From JACMLD01 sp047602295 (GTDB lineage Bacteria; Bacteroidota; Bacteroidia; Chitinophagales; Chitinophagaceae): a stretch of DNA of 64,000 nucleotides. The notes beneath the pieces are model-generated. The model was not told the DNA's origin. It ran no database searches and saw only the letters and a program-made list of their open reading frames with translations. Numbering within the stretch: the first letter of the stretch is position 1; the number at the start of each line of letters is the position of its first letter. Below are positions 40,538 through 49,197 of the stretch, one piece after another. The DNA is taken from contig JASGHP010000001.1 of the NCBI GenBank assembly GCA_047602295.1, positions 1,488,001 through 1,552,000 on the forward strand. The letters are read 5' to 3'. The translations under genes and the position numbers were made by a program.

Positions 40538-41362
40538 CTAATATTTATTAAGAACTTTCACTAGCATTTTGGTAATTATTTCATAGCCTTTATCAGAGGG
40601 ATGTAACCCATCAAAAGTAACGTTTGATGCTTCTATAGGGTAGGGGTACTCATCTGTTTCAGGGTTGAAAGGAACGTCAATAAAGTCGGGATATTTATAA
40701 TTTCGGTATTGCCCGGTTTGCGGATCTTTCAAGCGTTTAAATTTTACCATTTCCTTCAAGCCCATACTTTTTGTGTGGTAGAGATCTACCAAATCAAAAT
40801 GTTCAAGCAATGCAATTTCTTTTACAGCATTGGCAAATTGCTCCAGCGATTGACCATTCTTTTCTTTATAAGAACCCCATGCATTGTTTTTATAACTGTT
40901 GATGTAAACAAAATCTCCTCTTTGCATAGGCGTCATCAAAATAATTTTTGCATCGGCATTTAGGCTGCGCAGTTTATTAATGATAATGCGGAAAGATCCA
41001 AAGACGGTATTATTGCCCGTGTTGTTTTTGTAATCTTCAATAGTGCCAACAGGTCGTCCCTGCCACCAATCGTTAGTGCCTAAGAAAACAGAATATACAT
41101 CTGCTTTTACAATGCCCAGGGTTTCTATTTCCTTAGCTATACCTCCTGAAGTCCAGCCATTGTGGCCCTGGTTTATAAATTTGATAGCGGGTAGTTTTTC
41201 TGTTACCATTGTCATATATCCTTTGGTAACGCGGTTGCCGGTTTCATTTTGATGATCGTTCAGGTAAGTAATAGAATCACCAATAGCCACCCATAACATG
41301 GGTTTGGGTGTAAACGAAGCAGTAACGCAAATAACTAAAGCAAGCAATACAAGTTTTTTCAT
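40538..41362 (-). CDS. Secreted SGNH/GDSL hydrolase
   Basis: From the ATG at 41362 the 274-residue product begins with a signal peptide (MKKLVLLALVICVTASFTPKP). The four SGNH blocks are visible: GDSIT with Ser30, NGWTSGG with the Gly, LGTNDWW with the Asn, and DGLHPSDKGYEI with the Asp-His pair. Such enzymes deacetylate or de-esterify polysaccharides. An upstream ATG at 41404 adds 14 residues before the signal and is less likely. Together with the facing esterase it suggests processing of acylated glycans, which is an inference. Confidence 0.9.
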   Translation of the reverse strand: MKKLVLLALVICVTASFTPKPMLWVAIGDSITYLNDHQNETGNRVTKGYMTMVTEKLPAIKFINQGHNGWTSGGIAKEIETLGIVKADVYSVFLGTNDWWQGRPVGTIEDYKNNTGNNTVFGSFRIIINKLRSLNADAKIILMTPMQRGDFVYINSYKNNAWGSYKEKNGQSLEQFANAVKEIALLEHFDLVDLYHTKSMGLKEMVKFKRLKDPQTGQYRNYKYPDFIDVPFNPETDEYPYPIEASNVTFDGLHPSDKGYEIITKMLVKVLNKY

Positions 41363-41456
41363 AACTATTTTTTTACCGAGGCTTTTATATAAATGGTTAA
41401 CCAAAATGAAGATAATGCTTTTGTGAAAAAAGTTTTTATGTGATGGTAGCTCACGC

Positions 41457-42146
41457 CTAATAATCTACCGGCAGCAATTTCATGTAATCGTTCATGCTTA
41501 CATGTTTTTTGCGGGTGAAGTCTTCCTGTGTGCCGTGTATGCGCAGGATGCGGGCTACTTTAAAATCGCGGTAATCTTTTTTGAGATGACACCAGCCAAT
41601 TAGGTGCCACGCAAAAGCATAAAACACCAAGCCAATGGGTTCGGCTTTTCTTTTAGAAACTTCTTTTTTAAGATTGGTGTATTCTATTTCAATTACTTTT
41701 TGTTGTGCAATAGCCTGCTGAATGGTAGCCAGGTAATCGTATTGTTGTATAAAGCAGGAAGGAGCCTGGAACTTGATATTGCTGGCTAATTTTTCAATAG
41801 AATCTTTTTGTGATGAACGCAATACCGCTTTTACTTTGGTAAGTGCTGCCGAATAATGTTTCTGAATAGAATTATCTGCAAAACCCGCAACAATAGACTC
41901 CATCAGCAACAATGCATTGGCTTCTTCGGTACTGAATGAAACCGGTGGCAGAAAATAGCCATTCACCACAAAATAGCCACGGTAGGGTTCAAAGCTTACA
42001 GGAATGCCTTGTTCGTTTAATGCCTTTATGTCTCTGTAGACAGACCTGATGCTAATGTGAAATTTTTCCGCGATGGCTTCGCCGGTAACATATTTTTTTG
42101 ATTGAAGCATAGTAAGTATTCCAAAAAGCCTGTCAATGCGGTTCAT
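41457..42146 (-). CDS. YafY-type HTH/WYL transcriptional regulator
   Basis: The 229-residue protein has an N-terminal winged helix (MNRIDRLFGILTMLQSKKYVTGEAIAEKFHISIRSVYRDI) and a WYL domain (about residues 130-205; EIEYTNLKKEVSKRKAEPIGLVFYAFAWHLIGWC, then a RVARILRI-like end). WYL domains are ligand sensors, often for nucleotides or oligonucleotides. It is divergent to the HAD hydrolase gene, with an imperfect palindrome CCGGT / ACCGG (42198-42222) between them that could be its operator. Target genes are not known. Confidence 0.9.
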   Translation of the reverse strand: MNRIDRLFGILTMLQSKKYVTGEAIAEKFHISIRSVYRDIKALNEQGIPVSFEPYRGYFVVNGYFLPPVSFSTEEANALLLMESIVAGFADNSIQKHYSAALTKVKAVLRSSQKDSIEKLASNIKFQAPSCFIQQYDYLATIQQAIAQQKVIEIEYTNLKKEVSKRKAEPIGLVFYAFAWHLIGWCHLKKDYRDFKVARILRIHGTQEDFTRKKHVSMNDYMKLLPVDY

Positions 42147-42321
42147 ACTTTAAATTTAGGCGATTGCTTTCAAATACTTAATAATTGCATAAAACAGCCG
42201 GTGTTTTTTATAATGAAACCGGTTATACTTTGCGTGAAGAATGAGAATGCGTTGTTGGCAGGATTTTGTAATTTGCGACTGGCGACGCATCAAACTTTTC
42301 TTCATAATAAAATAGCATGCA

Positions 42322-42990
42322 ATGATTAAAATGGTTGTTTTTGATATGGCTGGAACAACAGTTAATGAAGACAATATTGTGTACAAAACACTGCAACGTG
42401 CTATCAATGAAAAGGGTTTCAATTTTACGCTGGATGAAGTATTGCTGGAAGGTGCAGGCAAAGAAAAACTGCAGGCCATTAAGAGCATACTGAATGTGTA
42501 TGCAGAAAAAGACAGTGAAGATCTTGCTAAGGAAATTTATAAAAGGTTTATTGTAATGCTGGCTGAAGCGTATGCTACGCTTCCAGTTTATGCGCAGGAT
42601 AATGCGGGTGAATTATTTAAAGCTTTGAAAGAAAGAAATATCCGCGTTGTTTTAAATACTGGCTACGATAATAAAACTGCTGAATCGCTGGTAGATAAAA
42701 TTGGTTGGAAAAAAGGTAAAGACTTTGATGGACTTGTTACTGCAAATGATGTAGAAAAAAACAGGCCCAACCCCGATATGATTTTACTGGCGATGAAGCA
42801 ATTTAATATTACTGATGCCAAAGAAGTTGCCAAAGTGGGTGATTCTATTATTGATATTGAAGAAGGGCAAAATGCCGGCTGCAGCCTTAGTATAGGCATT
42901 ACCACCGGCGCTCATACCCAGCAACAGTTACAGACGGCAAAGCCAGATTATATCATCAATAACCTGATAGAGCTTTTGCCATTGGTTTAA
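42322..42990 (+). CDS. Phosphonatase-like HAD hydrolase
   Basis: The 222-residue HAD protein has motif I as DMAGTT (nucleophile Asp8), motif II near VVLNTGYDN and motif III/IV as KVGDSIIDIEEGQNAG. The AGTT form of motif I and the overall length recall the phosphonatase-like group related to phosphonoacetaldehyde hydrolase. The lysine that forms a Schiff base in true PhnX is not evident, and no other phosphonate genes are near, so the substrate is open (perhaps a sugar or small phosphate ester). It is encoded divergently from the WYL regulator. Confidence 0.8.
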   Translation: MIKMVVFDMAGTTVNEDNIVYKTLQRAINEKGFNFTLDEVLLEGAGKEKLQAIKSILNVYAEKDSEDLAKEIYKRFIVMLAEAYATLPVYAQDNAGELFKALKERNIRVVLNTGYDNKTAESLVDKIGWKKGKDFDGLVTANDVEKNRPNPDMILLAMKQFNITDAKEVAKVGDSIIDIEEGQNAGCSLSIGITTGAHTQQQLQTAKPDYIINNLIELLPLV

Positions 42991-43007
42991 TCATAGGCTA
43001 ACTAACT

Positions 43008-45152
43008 TTATTTATACTTCTTTAGTTTTTTAATGTCGGTATTACCAGCAGGCCGAATGCTAATAGCAGCACCACCGCCGGATGCAAGCGTAATAGCTAG
43101 CGTGTTATTGCTATCTACAACAAACTGCTCTATAGTGTACGCTTCCGGGTTGTTTTTCCAGTCTGCATTAGCTGCGTCTTTATAAATGGTAGCAATATAC
43201 TTTTCACTTTTATCAAGGAAAGAGAGTGGTAAAACAGCTTTGCGGCTATTCTCATCTGTTATAGCGCCAATAAACCAGTTGGCCGTATTTTTTTCTTTAC
43301 GGGCAATGCTCACGTAATCGCCGGGTTCTGCTTCCAGTATTTTTGTATCATCCCAATCAACCGCTACATCTTTTATAAACTGGAAGGCGTCTGCATGTGC
43401 CTGGTAGTTTTCTGGCAGATCAGCTACCATTTGTACCGGGCTGTAAATGGTTACATATAATGCCAGTTGTTTACAAAGCGTGGTGTGCATTTGTCTTTCC
43501 GGTGCATAAGATGTATACCCTTTCATTTTAAAAATGCCAGGCGTATAATCCATGGGGCCACCAATCAGTCTTGTAAAAGGTAAAATAGTTTCATGTTCTG
43601 GCGGACTACCATTGCTGAATGCATTGTATTCGTTGCCACGCCCTGCTTCGCAAGCCATCCAGTTAGGATATGTTCTTTGCAAACCGGTTGGCCTTACTGG
43701 TTCATGTGCATCCAGCATTACGTGATGGTCTGCTGCTTTTTGCGCCACACGCACATAGTGATCAACCATCCATTGTCCATCATGATGTTCGCCACGTGGT
43801 ATAATCTTTCCCACATAACCTGTTTTTACAGAAGTATAACCATAGAGGTTCATGAAACGATATGCTGTATCCATTTGCCTTTCATAATCTGTAGCAGAGC
43901 CGGATGTTTCATTGTGCATTATCAGGTTGATGCCTTTGGCAGCAGCATATTCAGTCAAAGCTTTGATGTCAAAGTCTGGATATGGTTTTGTAAAGTCAAA
44001 TACTTTTTCTTTCCAGTTGCCAAACCAATCTTCCCAGCCGGTATTCCATCCCTCTACCAACACGCCCTTTATGTTATTGGCGGCTGCAAAATCTATATAA
44101 CGTTTTACATTAACCGTATTTGCACCATGTTTGCCATTTGGTATCAGTTGGCCATTGCTTGAAAAAACATACGCATCATCTGCATAGTTCCAGCCGCTTT
44201 TGCCTGTTTGCATTTCCCACCAGACACCTGTAAATTTCATAGGCTTAATCCACGATGTTTCTTTTATTACTGAAGGTTTGTTCAGGTTAAGGATCATTTT
44301 AGAAGAAAGAATATCCGCTGCTTTATCACTGATGATGATGGTGCGCCATGGTGTAACAGACGGCGCATGCAGGTAAGCTTTATTCCCTACAGGATCGGGA
44401 ACCAGGCTGGCAGTAAGTGCATAAGATTTCGTATCTGCATGCAATTGCATGGATGAATAATTTACCAAAGCCGCTTCATGAATATTGATGTAAAGGCCAT
44501 CTGTAGTTTTTAGCATTAGCGGTGTTTGCACTGCGTAAGGATCTGGTGCGGTACGAACGGCTATATCCGTGGCTGCTGCTACTATGCTGCGATTGTCTAT
44601 CTGGCTAATCAATGAAGTAGTGTAGAGATATTCATTGCTATCATAATCACCGGGAATCCAAAATGCTTTGTGGTTGCCTGCAAGGTTAAAGGCTGTCTTT
44701 TCATCCTGCACAATAAAATATTTCAGGTTGGGCTGTTGTGGAAATACATAACGAAAAGCAAGCCCATCTTCAAACACGCGAAAAATAATAGTAAGCAAAC
44801 AATTGCTGGTGTGTTTCGATTTTAATGCTACCTGCAATTCTTCATAATGATTACGGATGTCTTTTGTTTCTCCCCATACAGGCTGCCAGGTTTCATCAAA
44901 AGATTTTTTTTGCGTGCCTGTTATTTCAAAACCAGTATAAAATAAGCTGTCTGTATTTAATGAGAAGCCAAGTGCAGAAGAACGTATAACGGGTTTATTG
45001 TTATACCATGCCTGGTACGTTGGTGTGCCATTTGCATCCAGCGAGAATGATAATTTTACTTTTCCTAAACTGAGTGTTTGTGTATCCTGCGCAATGGCGC
45101 AGTAACCTGCCAGCAACATTGCCAGCAGTGCAGTTGTTTTGAAGGACTTCAT
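43008..45152 (-). CDS. Glycoside hydrolase family 97 (SusB-like alpha-glucosidase)
   Basis: GH97 enzymes are exported calcium-dependent alpha-glucosidases or alpha-galactosidases. The 714-residue protein has a signal peptide (cut after LAGYCAIAQ), an N-terminal beta-sandwich and a TIM barrel with GVLVEGWNTGWEDWFGNW, MHNETSG, ACEAGRGNEYNAFSNG and PPEHETILPFTRLIGGPMDYTPG. The Glu residues of the last three resemble those of the inverting SusB type. The segment VKTGYVG has Gly where the retaining members are expected to carry the Asp nucleophile, so an inverting alpha-glucosidase is favoured. The gene stands alone with a palindrome (45189-45214) upstream and no SusC/SusD in view. Confidence 0.92.
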   Translation of the reverse strand: MKSFKTTALLAMLLAGYCAIAQDTQTLSLGKVKLSFSLDANGTPTYQAWYNNKPVIRSSALGFSLNTDSLFYTGFEITGTQKKSFDETWQPVWGETKDIRNHYEELQVALKSKHTSNCLLTIIFRVFEDGLAFRYVFPQQPNLKYFIVQDEKTAFNLAGNHKAFWIPGDYDSNEYLYTTSLISQIDNRSIVAAATDIAVRTAPDPYAVQTPLMLKTTDGLYINIHEAALVNYSSMQLHADTKSYALTASLVPDPVGNKAYLHAPSVTPWRTIIISDKAADILSSKMILNLNKPSVIKETSWIKPMKFTGVWWEMQTGKSGWNYADDAYVFSSNGQLIPNGKHGANTVNVKRYIDFAAANNIKGVLVEGWNTGWEDWFGNWKEKVFDFTKPYPDFDIKALTEYAAAKGINLIMHNETSGSATDYERQMDTAYRFMNLYGYTSVKTGYVGKIIPRGEHHDGQWMVDHYVRVAQKAADHHVMLDAHEPVRPTGLQRTYPNWMACEAGRGNEYNAFSNGSPPEHETILPFTRLIGGPMDYTPGIFKMKGYTSYAPERQMHTTLCKQLALYVTIYSPVQMVADLPENYQAHADAFQFIKDVAVDWDDTKILEAEPGDYVSIARKEKNTANWFIGAITDENSRKAVLPLSFLDKSEKYIATIYKDAANADWKNNPEAYTIEQFVVDSNNTLAITLASGGGAAISIRPAGNTDIKKLKKYK

Positions 45153-45188
45153 ATGGCATTACAGTTTTTGTAAAGAAAAACTGCGGTA

Positions 45189-45214
45189 CTGTAAATGCAT
45201 GATGCATACTACAG
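45189..45214. promoter_or_regulatory. Near-palindrome upstream of the GH97 gene
   Basis: CTGT-AA-ATGCAT-G-ATGCAT-ACT-ACAG is symmetrical about the central G, 37 bp before the GH97 start. It could be an operator for a sugar-responsive regulator; none is encoded nearby. Confidence 0.35.
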
Positions 45215-45314
45215 CAAACCGGTAATGCTAAGTTAAACTGCAATGCAAACGGAAAATAGCTGTGTATTAATGAATCCTTTAATTGGAATATTACAAATGC
45301 CTACTCAATAAAAT

Positions 45315-46616
45315 TTAAAAACCACTTTTTGCAAATGCGGTAATGCCTTCTACCAGTAAGTCAAGATTTTTTGTAGTAGTATAAACATTGGGTGTAACCC
45401 TTACACCTTTTATGTTTTCCCATTCTATACCTACGGTGTGAATTTTGTATTTATCCATTAAGAACGAAGTGAGCTCTCCTGGTTTTTTTCCTTCTACCAA
45501 AACAGAACCAATGGCACAGCTAAAGCCTGGTTTCAATGAAGTATTTATTTTTACCTTGGGTACATCCTGCACACGTGTTACCCAATAGTTTTTTAAATAG
45601 TGAAGGCGTTCTTCTTTGCGTTTGCTGCCAATCATTTCATGAAATTCTATTGCCTTGCCAATAGCCTGCTCAATAAAGAATGGACGTGTGCCCAGGTTTT
45701 CAAATTTTTTGATGTCTTCACTTTTTGGGTCAGCCGCTGCAAACATTGGATAAATGTTTTTAATTTTTTCTTTCTTCACGTATAACATACCGCTGCCAAT
45801 GCAGGCGCCCAACCATTTGTGGAGGCTTGTTCCAAAATAATCTGCACCCAACGATGGTATCGTAAAATCGAAATGAGCAAAACTGTGCGCACCATCTACC
45901 AAAACATCTATACCTTTTGCATGCGCTGCATCTGCAATTTTTCTTACCGGCAATATCTGGCCGTTCCAGTTAATGATATGCGTTACCTGCACCACTTTTG
46001 TTTTGGCAGTAAATGCTTTGCTGTATTGCCCGGCCATGTATTCCGCATCTTCACTCGGCAGTTCCAGGTTTACCCAAACCAGTTTAATGCCATCGCGTTG
46101 TTCTCTTTGTTTCCATGCATTGATGGTATTGGGATAGTCTTGTTTTGATAATACAATTTCATCACCCGCTTTTAAATCAAGCCCGAAGATGACTGTCTCC
46201 AAAGCTTCTGAAGCATTTCTCTGAATAGCAATTTCATCTGAGGCAGTGCCTGCAAGCTTTGCCAGGTTTTTCCTCAATGGTTCACGTCCCTGATCCAATA
46301 TCTGCCACATATAATAGCTGGGTGCTTCACTGCAATAATCGTGGTAGCGCTTCATAGCATCCTGCACTGTTTTAGGAGAAGGTGATACGCCACCGTTATT
46401 AAGGTTGATAAGCGCTGGAGAAACTGTATACGATTGTTGGATATAATACCAAAAGTCTTCGTCGCTGGCCAGTTGGTCTGGTGCAATACCCGCAGCATTG
46501 TTAAGTGCTTTGTGCAAATTGCGGCTCCAAGCCGGTTGTGTAAGTGATGCCAACAATGCAGTGGCAGAAAAAGCGCTGGCTTTGCTTATAAAAGAACGAC
46601 GGTTGAAAGCAGTCAT
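45315..46616 (-). CDS. Tat-exported class V aminotransferase-fold PLP enzyme
   Basis: The ATG at 46616 gives MTAFNRRSFISKASAFSATALL, a twin-arginine signal; the longer frame to 46691 is partly translated repeat. The 433-residue protein resembles isopenicillin N epimerase-like members of class V: LINLNNGGVSPSP, RNASEALETVIFGLDLKAGDE, VDGAHSFAHFDF and TSLHKWLGACIGSGMLYV, where the Lys (near residue 267) binds PLP. The substrate is unknown, though cysteine desulfurase-like or epimerase activity outside the cytosol is possible. Export of a folded PLP enzyme explains the Tat signal. Confidence 0.88.
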   Translation of the reverse strand: MTAFNRRSFISKASAFSATALLASLTQPAWSRNLHKALNNAAGIAPDQLASDEDFWYYIQQSYTVSPALINLNNGGVSPSPKTVQDAMKRYHDYCSEAPSYYMWQILDQGREPLRKNLAKLAGTASDEIAIQRNASEALETVIFGLDLKAGDEIVLSKQDYPNTINAWKQREQRDGIKLVWVNLELPSEDAEYMAGQYSKAFTAKTKVVQVTHIINWNGQILPVRKIADAAHAKGIDVLVDGAHSFAHFDFTIPSLGADYFGTSLHKWLGACIGSGMLYVKKEKIKNIYPMFAAADPKSEDIKKFENLGTRPFFIEQAIGKAIEFHEMIGSKRKEERLHYLKNYWVTRVQDVPKVKINTSLKPGFSCAIGSVLVEGKKPGELTSFLMDKYKIHTVGIEWENIKGVRVTPNVYTTTKNLDLLVEGITAFAKSGF

Positions 46617-46660
46617 GATGTTAGGGGTTAAAATAGTTTTGGGATGGAGTAAGTTAAGAA

Positions 46661-46702
46661 AAAAAGTAAAAAGTAAAAATTCAAAAGTCAAAAACTTTTT
46701 GC
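46661..46702. repeat. Heptad word repeats upstream of the class V enzyme gene
   Basis: AAAAAGT, AAAAAGT, AAAAATT, CAAAAGT, CAAAAAC, TTTTTGC at 46661-46702, exact 7-bp phase. The word is almost the same as that after the M1 peptidase gene (5657-5703). The end CAAAAAC-TTTTTGC folds back on itself. Confidence 0.72.
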
Positions 46703-46798
46703 GGTAAGCCTCTTGTACCTCTGTGAAAACCTTCTTTTACTCTGAGGTAAAAATATGCGAAGAAGAAAATATCAACTATTGGAAGCCAGCATTTAACT

Positions 46799-46838
46799 CA
46801 ACCGGTCAACCAATCAACTGATCAACCAAACCACTAGC
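46799..46838. repeat. Octad word repeats at the end of the nucleoid protein gene
   Basis: CAACCGGT, CAACCAAT, CAACTGAT, CAACCAAA, CCACTAGC at 46799-46838, exact 8-bp phase. The fifth word contains the TAG stop codon (46834-46836, minus strand), so the array overlaps the gene end. Confidence 0.7.
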
Positions 46839-47883
46839 TTTCTTCGTGAAAATAAATCTTGTAATATTTTCTGCCATCGGGTTCTGTGCCTTGTTCAATC
46901 AGGTCCCTGTTGCCGTGGATATAGATGTGAAAGTTTTTGTCTAGTTTCAACACACTCTTAAAAACACGTGCCTGTTTTTTTACAGCGTTGTTAGAGATAG
47001 CAAATGAATCCTGTATGGGCATATCCCTTTCCAGTTCATATTCCTCTTTATAGGCTTTAAACAATGCAGCTCCTTTGGGATTATCAATTACCACATTGCT
47101 GAATTCATCCAAATCGAACTGTTCATTTTCTTTGAAGTAGCGGATAGAGCGATTGAGCAAATCTATTTTGTCTGCTTTAGAAATGGAAAAATCTTCTTCC
47201 ATTTTTTCCGTAACAAAAGTTTTGTAAGCGCTTAGCACATTGTGTGTTTGATTGTAATTGTCGTTGCGCACTTTCAGTTGCAAAAAATCATCCACCCAGT
47301 ATACGGCTTCAGACTTATTGGTTTGATCTAATACCACTACTTTATAGCCATCATCTTTTTCTGTATTGAAAACAATACAGCCCTTGTCAAGCTTTTTTAT
47401 GTTGATGGCCTGCTCTTCATAATTGATAGAGAAATTTCTACCGTCCTGTAATACTTTTAAAAATGGTTCTTTGGATTCTGATTTAAAAATACCGATAGCA
47501 TCCAGCAATTCTCCTTCTATCTGCAATTGTTTGAAATAACAGACATACAGCTCCCCGGATTTTATCTTGGGATTGTCTGTTTTATCGTACAGCAATTTTG
47601 CTATTTGCTGGCTGTTTTCATGAAAGTTGTCTGTATCTGCAAACATCTTATCAGCAAAGTGAAATATTTCATTCAATTGCAAATCTTCTGTAGGATGCGT
47701 AAAACGGTACACTTCATTTGTTTTATCAAATGGCTGAACAAAATATCTCATCAATAATTCCGACAAGGTTTCATCTGTCAGTGGAAAAGGCTGTTCTGAT
47801 AACACCAGCGCTTCTTCCAGGTTTTTATTGCCTGTTTTATGTACGGATAGTTGAGTAATAGATGCTTCAAAAAAAGAAACCAT
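46834..47883 (-). CDS. Nucleoid-associated protein, NdpA/YejK family
   Basis: The 349-residue protein resembles the 37-kDa nucleoid-associated proteins: an N-terminal domain of mixed fold (SITQLSVHKTGNK..L..SEQPF, LMRYFVQPF), then GELYVCYFKQLQIEGELLDAIGIFKSES and a C-terminal part with VLKLDKNFHIYIHGNRDLIEQG. The family binds DNA in E. coli; its role in Bacteroidota is not clear, though some members sit near defence or toxin genes. It lies 42 bp after a Fic gene on the same strand and probably shares its transcript. Confidence 0.85.
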   Translation of the reverse strand: MVSFFEASITQLSVHKTGNKNLEEALVLSEQPFPLTDETLSELLMRYFVQPFDKTNEVYRFTHPTEDLQLNEIFHFADKMFADTDNFHENSQQIAKLLYDKTDNPKIKSGELYVCYFKQLQIEGELLDAIGIFKSESKEPFLKVLQDGRNFSINYEEQAINIKKLDKGCIVFNTEKDDGYKVVVLDQTNKSEAVYWVDDFLQLKVRNDNYNQTHNVLSAYKTFVTEKMEEDFSISKADKIDLLNRSIRYFKENEQFDLDEFSNVVIDNPKGAALFKAYKEEYELERDMPIQDSFAISNNAVKKQARVFKSVLKLDKNFHIYIHGNRDLIEQGTEPDGRKYYKIYFHEES

Positions 47884-47925
47884 GAATGTGCTTATTGAAT
47901 AGTAAAATGTTTATTTTTTGCAGGG

Positions 47926-49065
47926 CTACTTATGAAAAATGTCAAGGTATTCTCTAAAAACAAAAAAACGATTTCGCTTAAACCCAGTCGTTTCTTCAAG
48001 AATACCGACTTTTAAAAAATCATTTATTAGCTTATAGGAAGAAACGGCAGAAAGATTTAAATGCTCGGCAATGTCTTGTGCGGTTACAACGGGTTGTGTA
48101 AATAAATAATCAAGCAATTGCTTTGCCTTTGGAACTTTTTTACCAAAATGAATGATCCTATTGCCTTCACATTCCTGTTTTAACTGCATAATTTGTTGTA
48201 GTGACTGCAGCGCAATTTTGCAGGTTTGAATAATTGCTTCTAAAAAAAATTTAATCCATTGCGAAAGGTTATTTGTTCGCCTCACTAACATAAGATTATC
48301 ATAATAAAGACCTCTGTGTTTTTCAAAGAAATCTGATAAGTAAAGTATTGGTTTCTCCAATATTTTATTTTCTATTAAGTAAAGTGTTATCATAAGCCTT
48401 CCAATTCTTCCATTACCATCTAAAAATGGGTGTATGGTTTCAAATTGATAATGTGCTATTGCAATTTTTATGAGATGCGGCACTTTTATATCGGTATGAT
48501 GAAGGAAATTTTCAAGGTCTCCCATGAGCCTGTTTATTTCATGGCTTACCGGAGGAATAAATACCGCATCGTTTAAAGAAGCGCCCCCTATCCAATTTTG
48601 TGAACTTCTGAACTCTCCCGGAAGTTTGTGCTCTCCGCGTACATTATCCAATAACAATTTGTGACTTTCTTTCAATAAGCGGGATGTTAAAGGCAAAGTA
48701 TCTAGCCGTTTAATTGCGTATTCTAAAGCAGTAATATAATTGTTCACTTCTTTCCAGTCATCTCTTTTTTCTGGAGTTACATCTGATTGTCTTATTAATG
48801 CTTCTTCAATATTTGTTTGTGTTCCTTCTATTTTGCTGCTTACGGTAGCTTCCTTTACAATGTGCATCCGTATAAATAAATTTATATCAGGTACAAACCG
48901 AGAAAAGCTATTAAGGGCACCTAATTGTAAAGTTGCCTCTTCCAGTAATGTATTAATAGAGGGATCTGTCCATATAAAAGTTTGACACACAGTTTCAGGG
49001 ATAAAGCTTTTATAGCCAGAAGGTTGTTTAATTGCAGCACCCGCTTTGAATTTGTCAAGGTCCAT
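47926..49065 (-). CDS. Fic domain protein with N-terminal inhibitory motif
   Basis: Fic enzymes transfer AMP (or other nucleotides) to target proteins. In the 379-residue product the core motif HPFLDGNGRIGR (residues 212-223) is intact, with catalytic His212. An inhibitory motif SSKIEG (S76-xxx-E80-G81) matches the [S/T]xxxE[G/N] rule of self-inhibited class II Fic proteins, so a separate antitoxin is not needed. The last about 65 residues (LLDYLFTQPVVTAQDIAEHLNLSAVSSYKLINDFLKVGILEE) form a winged helix that could bind its own promoter. Upstream lies a 24-bp palindrome; downstream is the nucleoid-associated protein gene. Confidence 0.93.
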   Translation of the reverse strand: MDLDKFKAGAAIKQPSGYKSFIPETVCQTFIWTDPSINTLLEEATLQLGALNSFSRFVPDINLFIRMHIVKEATVSSKIEGTQTNIEEALIRQSDVTPEKRDDWKEVNNYITALEYAIKRLDTLPLTSRLLKESHKLLLDNVRGEHKLPGEFRSSQNWIGGASLNDAVFIPPVSHEINRLMGDLENFLHHTDIKVPHLIKIAIAHYQFETIHPFLDGNGRIGRLMITLYLIENKILEKPILYLSDFFEKHRGLYYDNLMLVRRTNNLSQWIKFFLEAIIQTCKIALQSLQQIMQLKQECEGNRIIHFGKKVPKAKQLLDYLFTQPVVTAQDIAEHLNLSAVSSYKLINDFLKVGILEETTGFKRNRFFVFREYLDIFHK

Positions 49066-49087
49066 GGCTTATTATAAAATTTCTTAA

Positions 49088-49111
49088 TTAACTTTAATGC
49101 GGTAAAGTTAA
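49088..49111. promoter_or_regulatory. Palindromic operator candidate upstream of fic
   Basis: TTAACTTTA (49088-49096), a 6-bp spacer and TAAAGTTAA (49103-49111) are exact inverted copies, 23 bp before the Fic start. On the minus strand TAACTTTA could itself be the -7 element. A similar 20-bp direct repeat follows (AAAATTTCTTAATTAACTTT-like at 49077 and 49117). Confidence 0.6.
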
Positions 49112-49197
49112 ATATAAAATTCTTTATTTAACCTTGCGATTTTTATAAACCTAATGATTGAAAGCGTAATTAACTTGCTTGCAGGTTTAAGAAAGGC

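Noticed and set aside
40525..40545. A terminator between the esterase and SGNH genes
   Set aside because: The stop codons are 2 bp apart and no hairpin is present.
42198..42222. Palindrome as a terminator
   Set aside because: It lies between divergent gene starts and lacks a T tract; an operator role is more plausible.
43593..44162. A 189-residue frame opposite to GH97
   Set aside because: Antisense shadow of conserved GH97 motifs; no family signature of its own.
46617..46691. Longer N-terminus of the class V enzyme
   Set aside because: It is encoded partly by the heptad array and would bury the twin-arginine signal.
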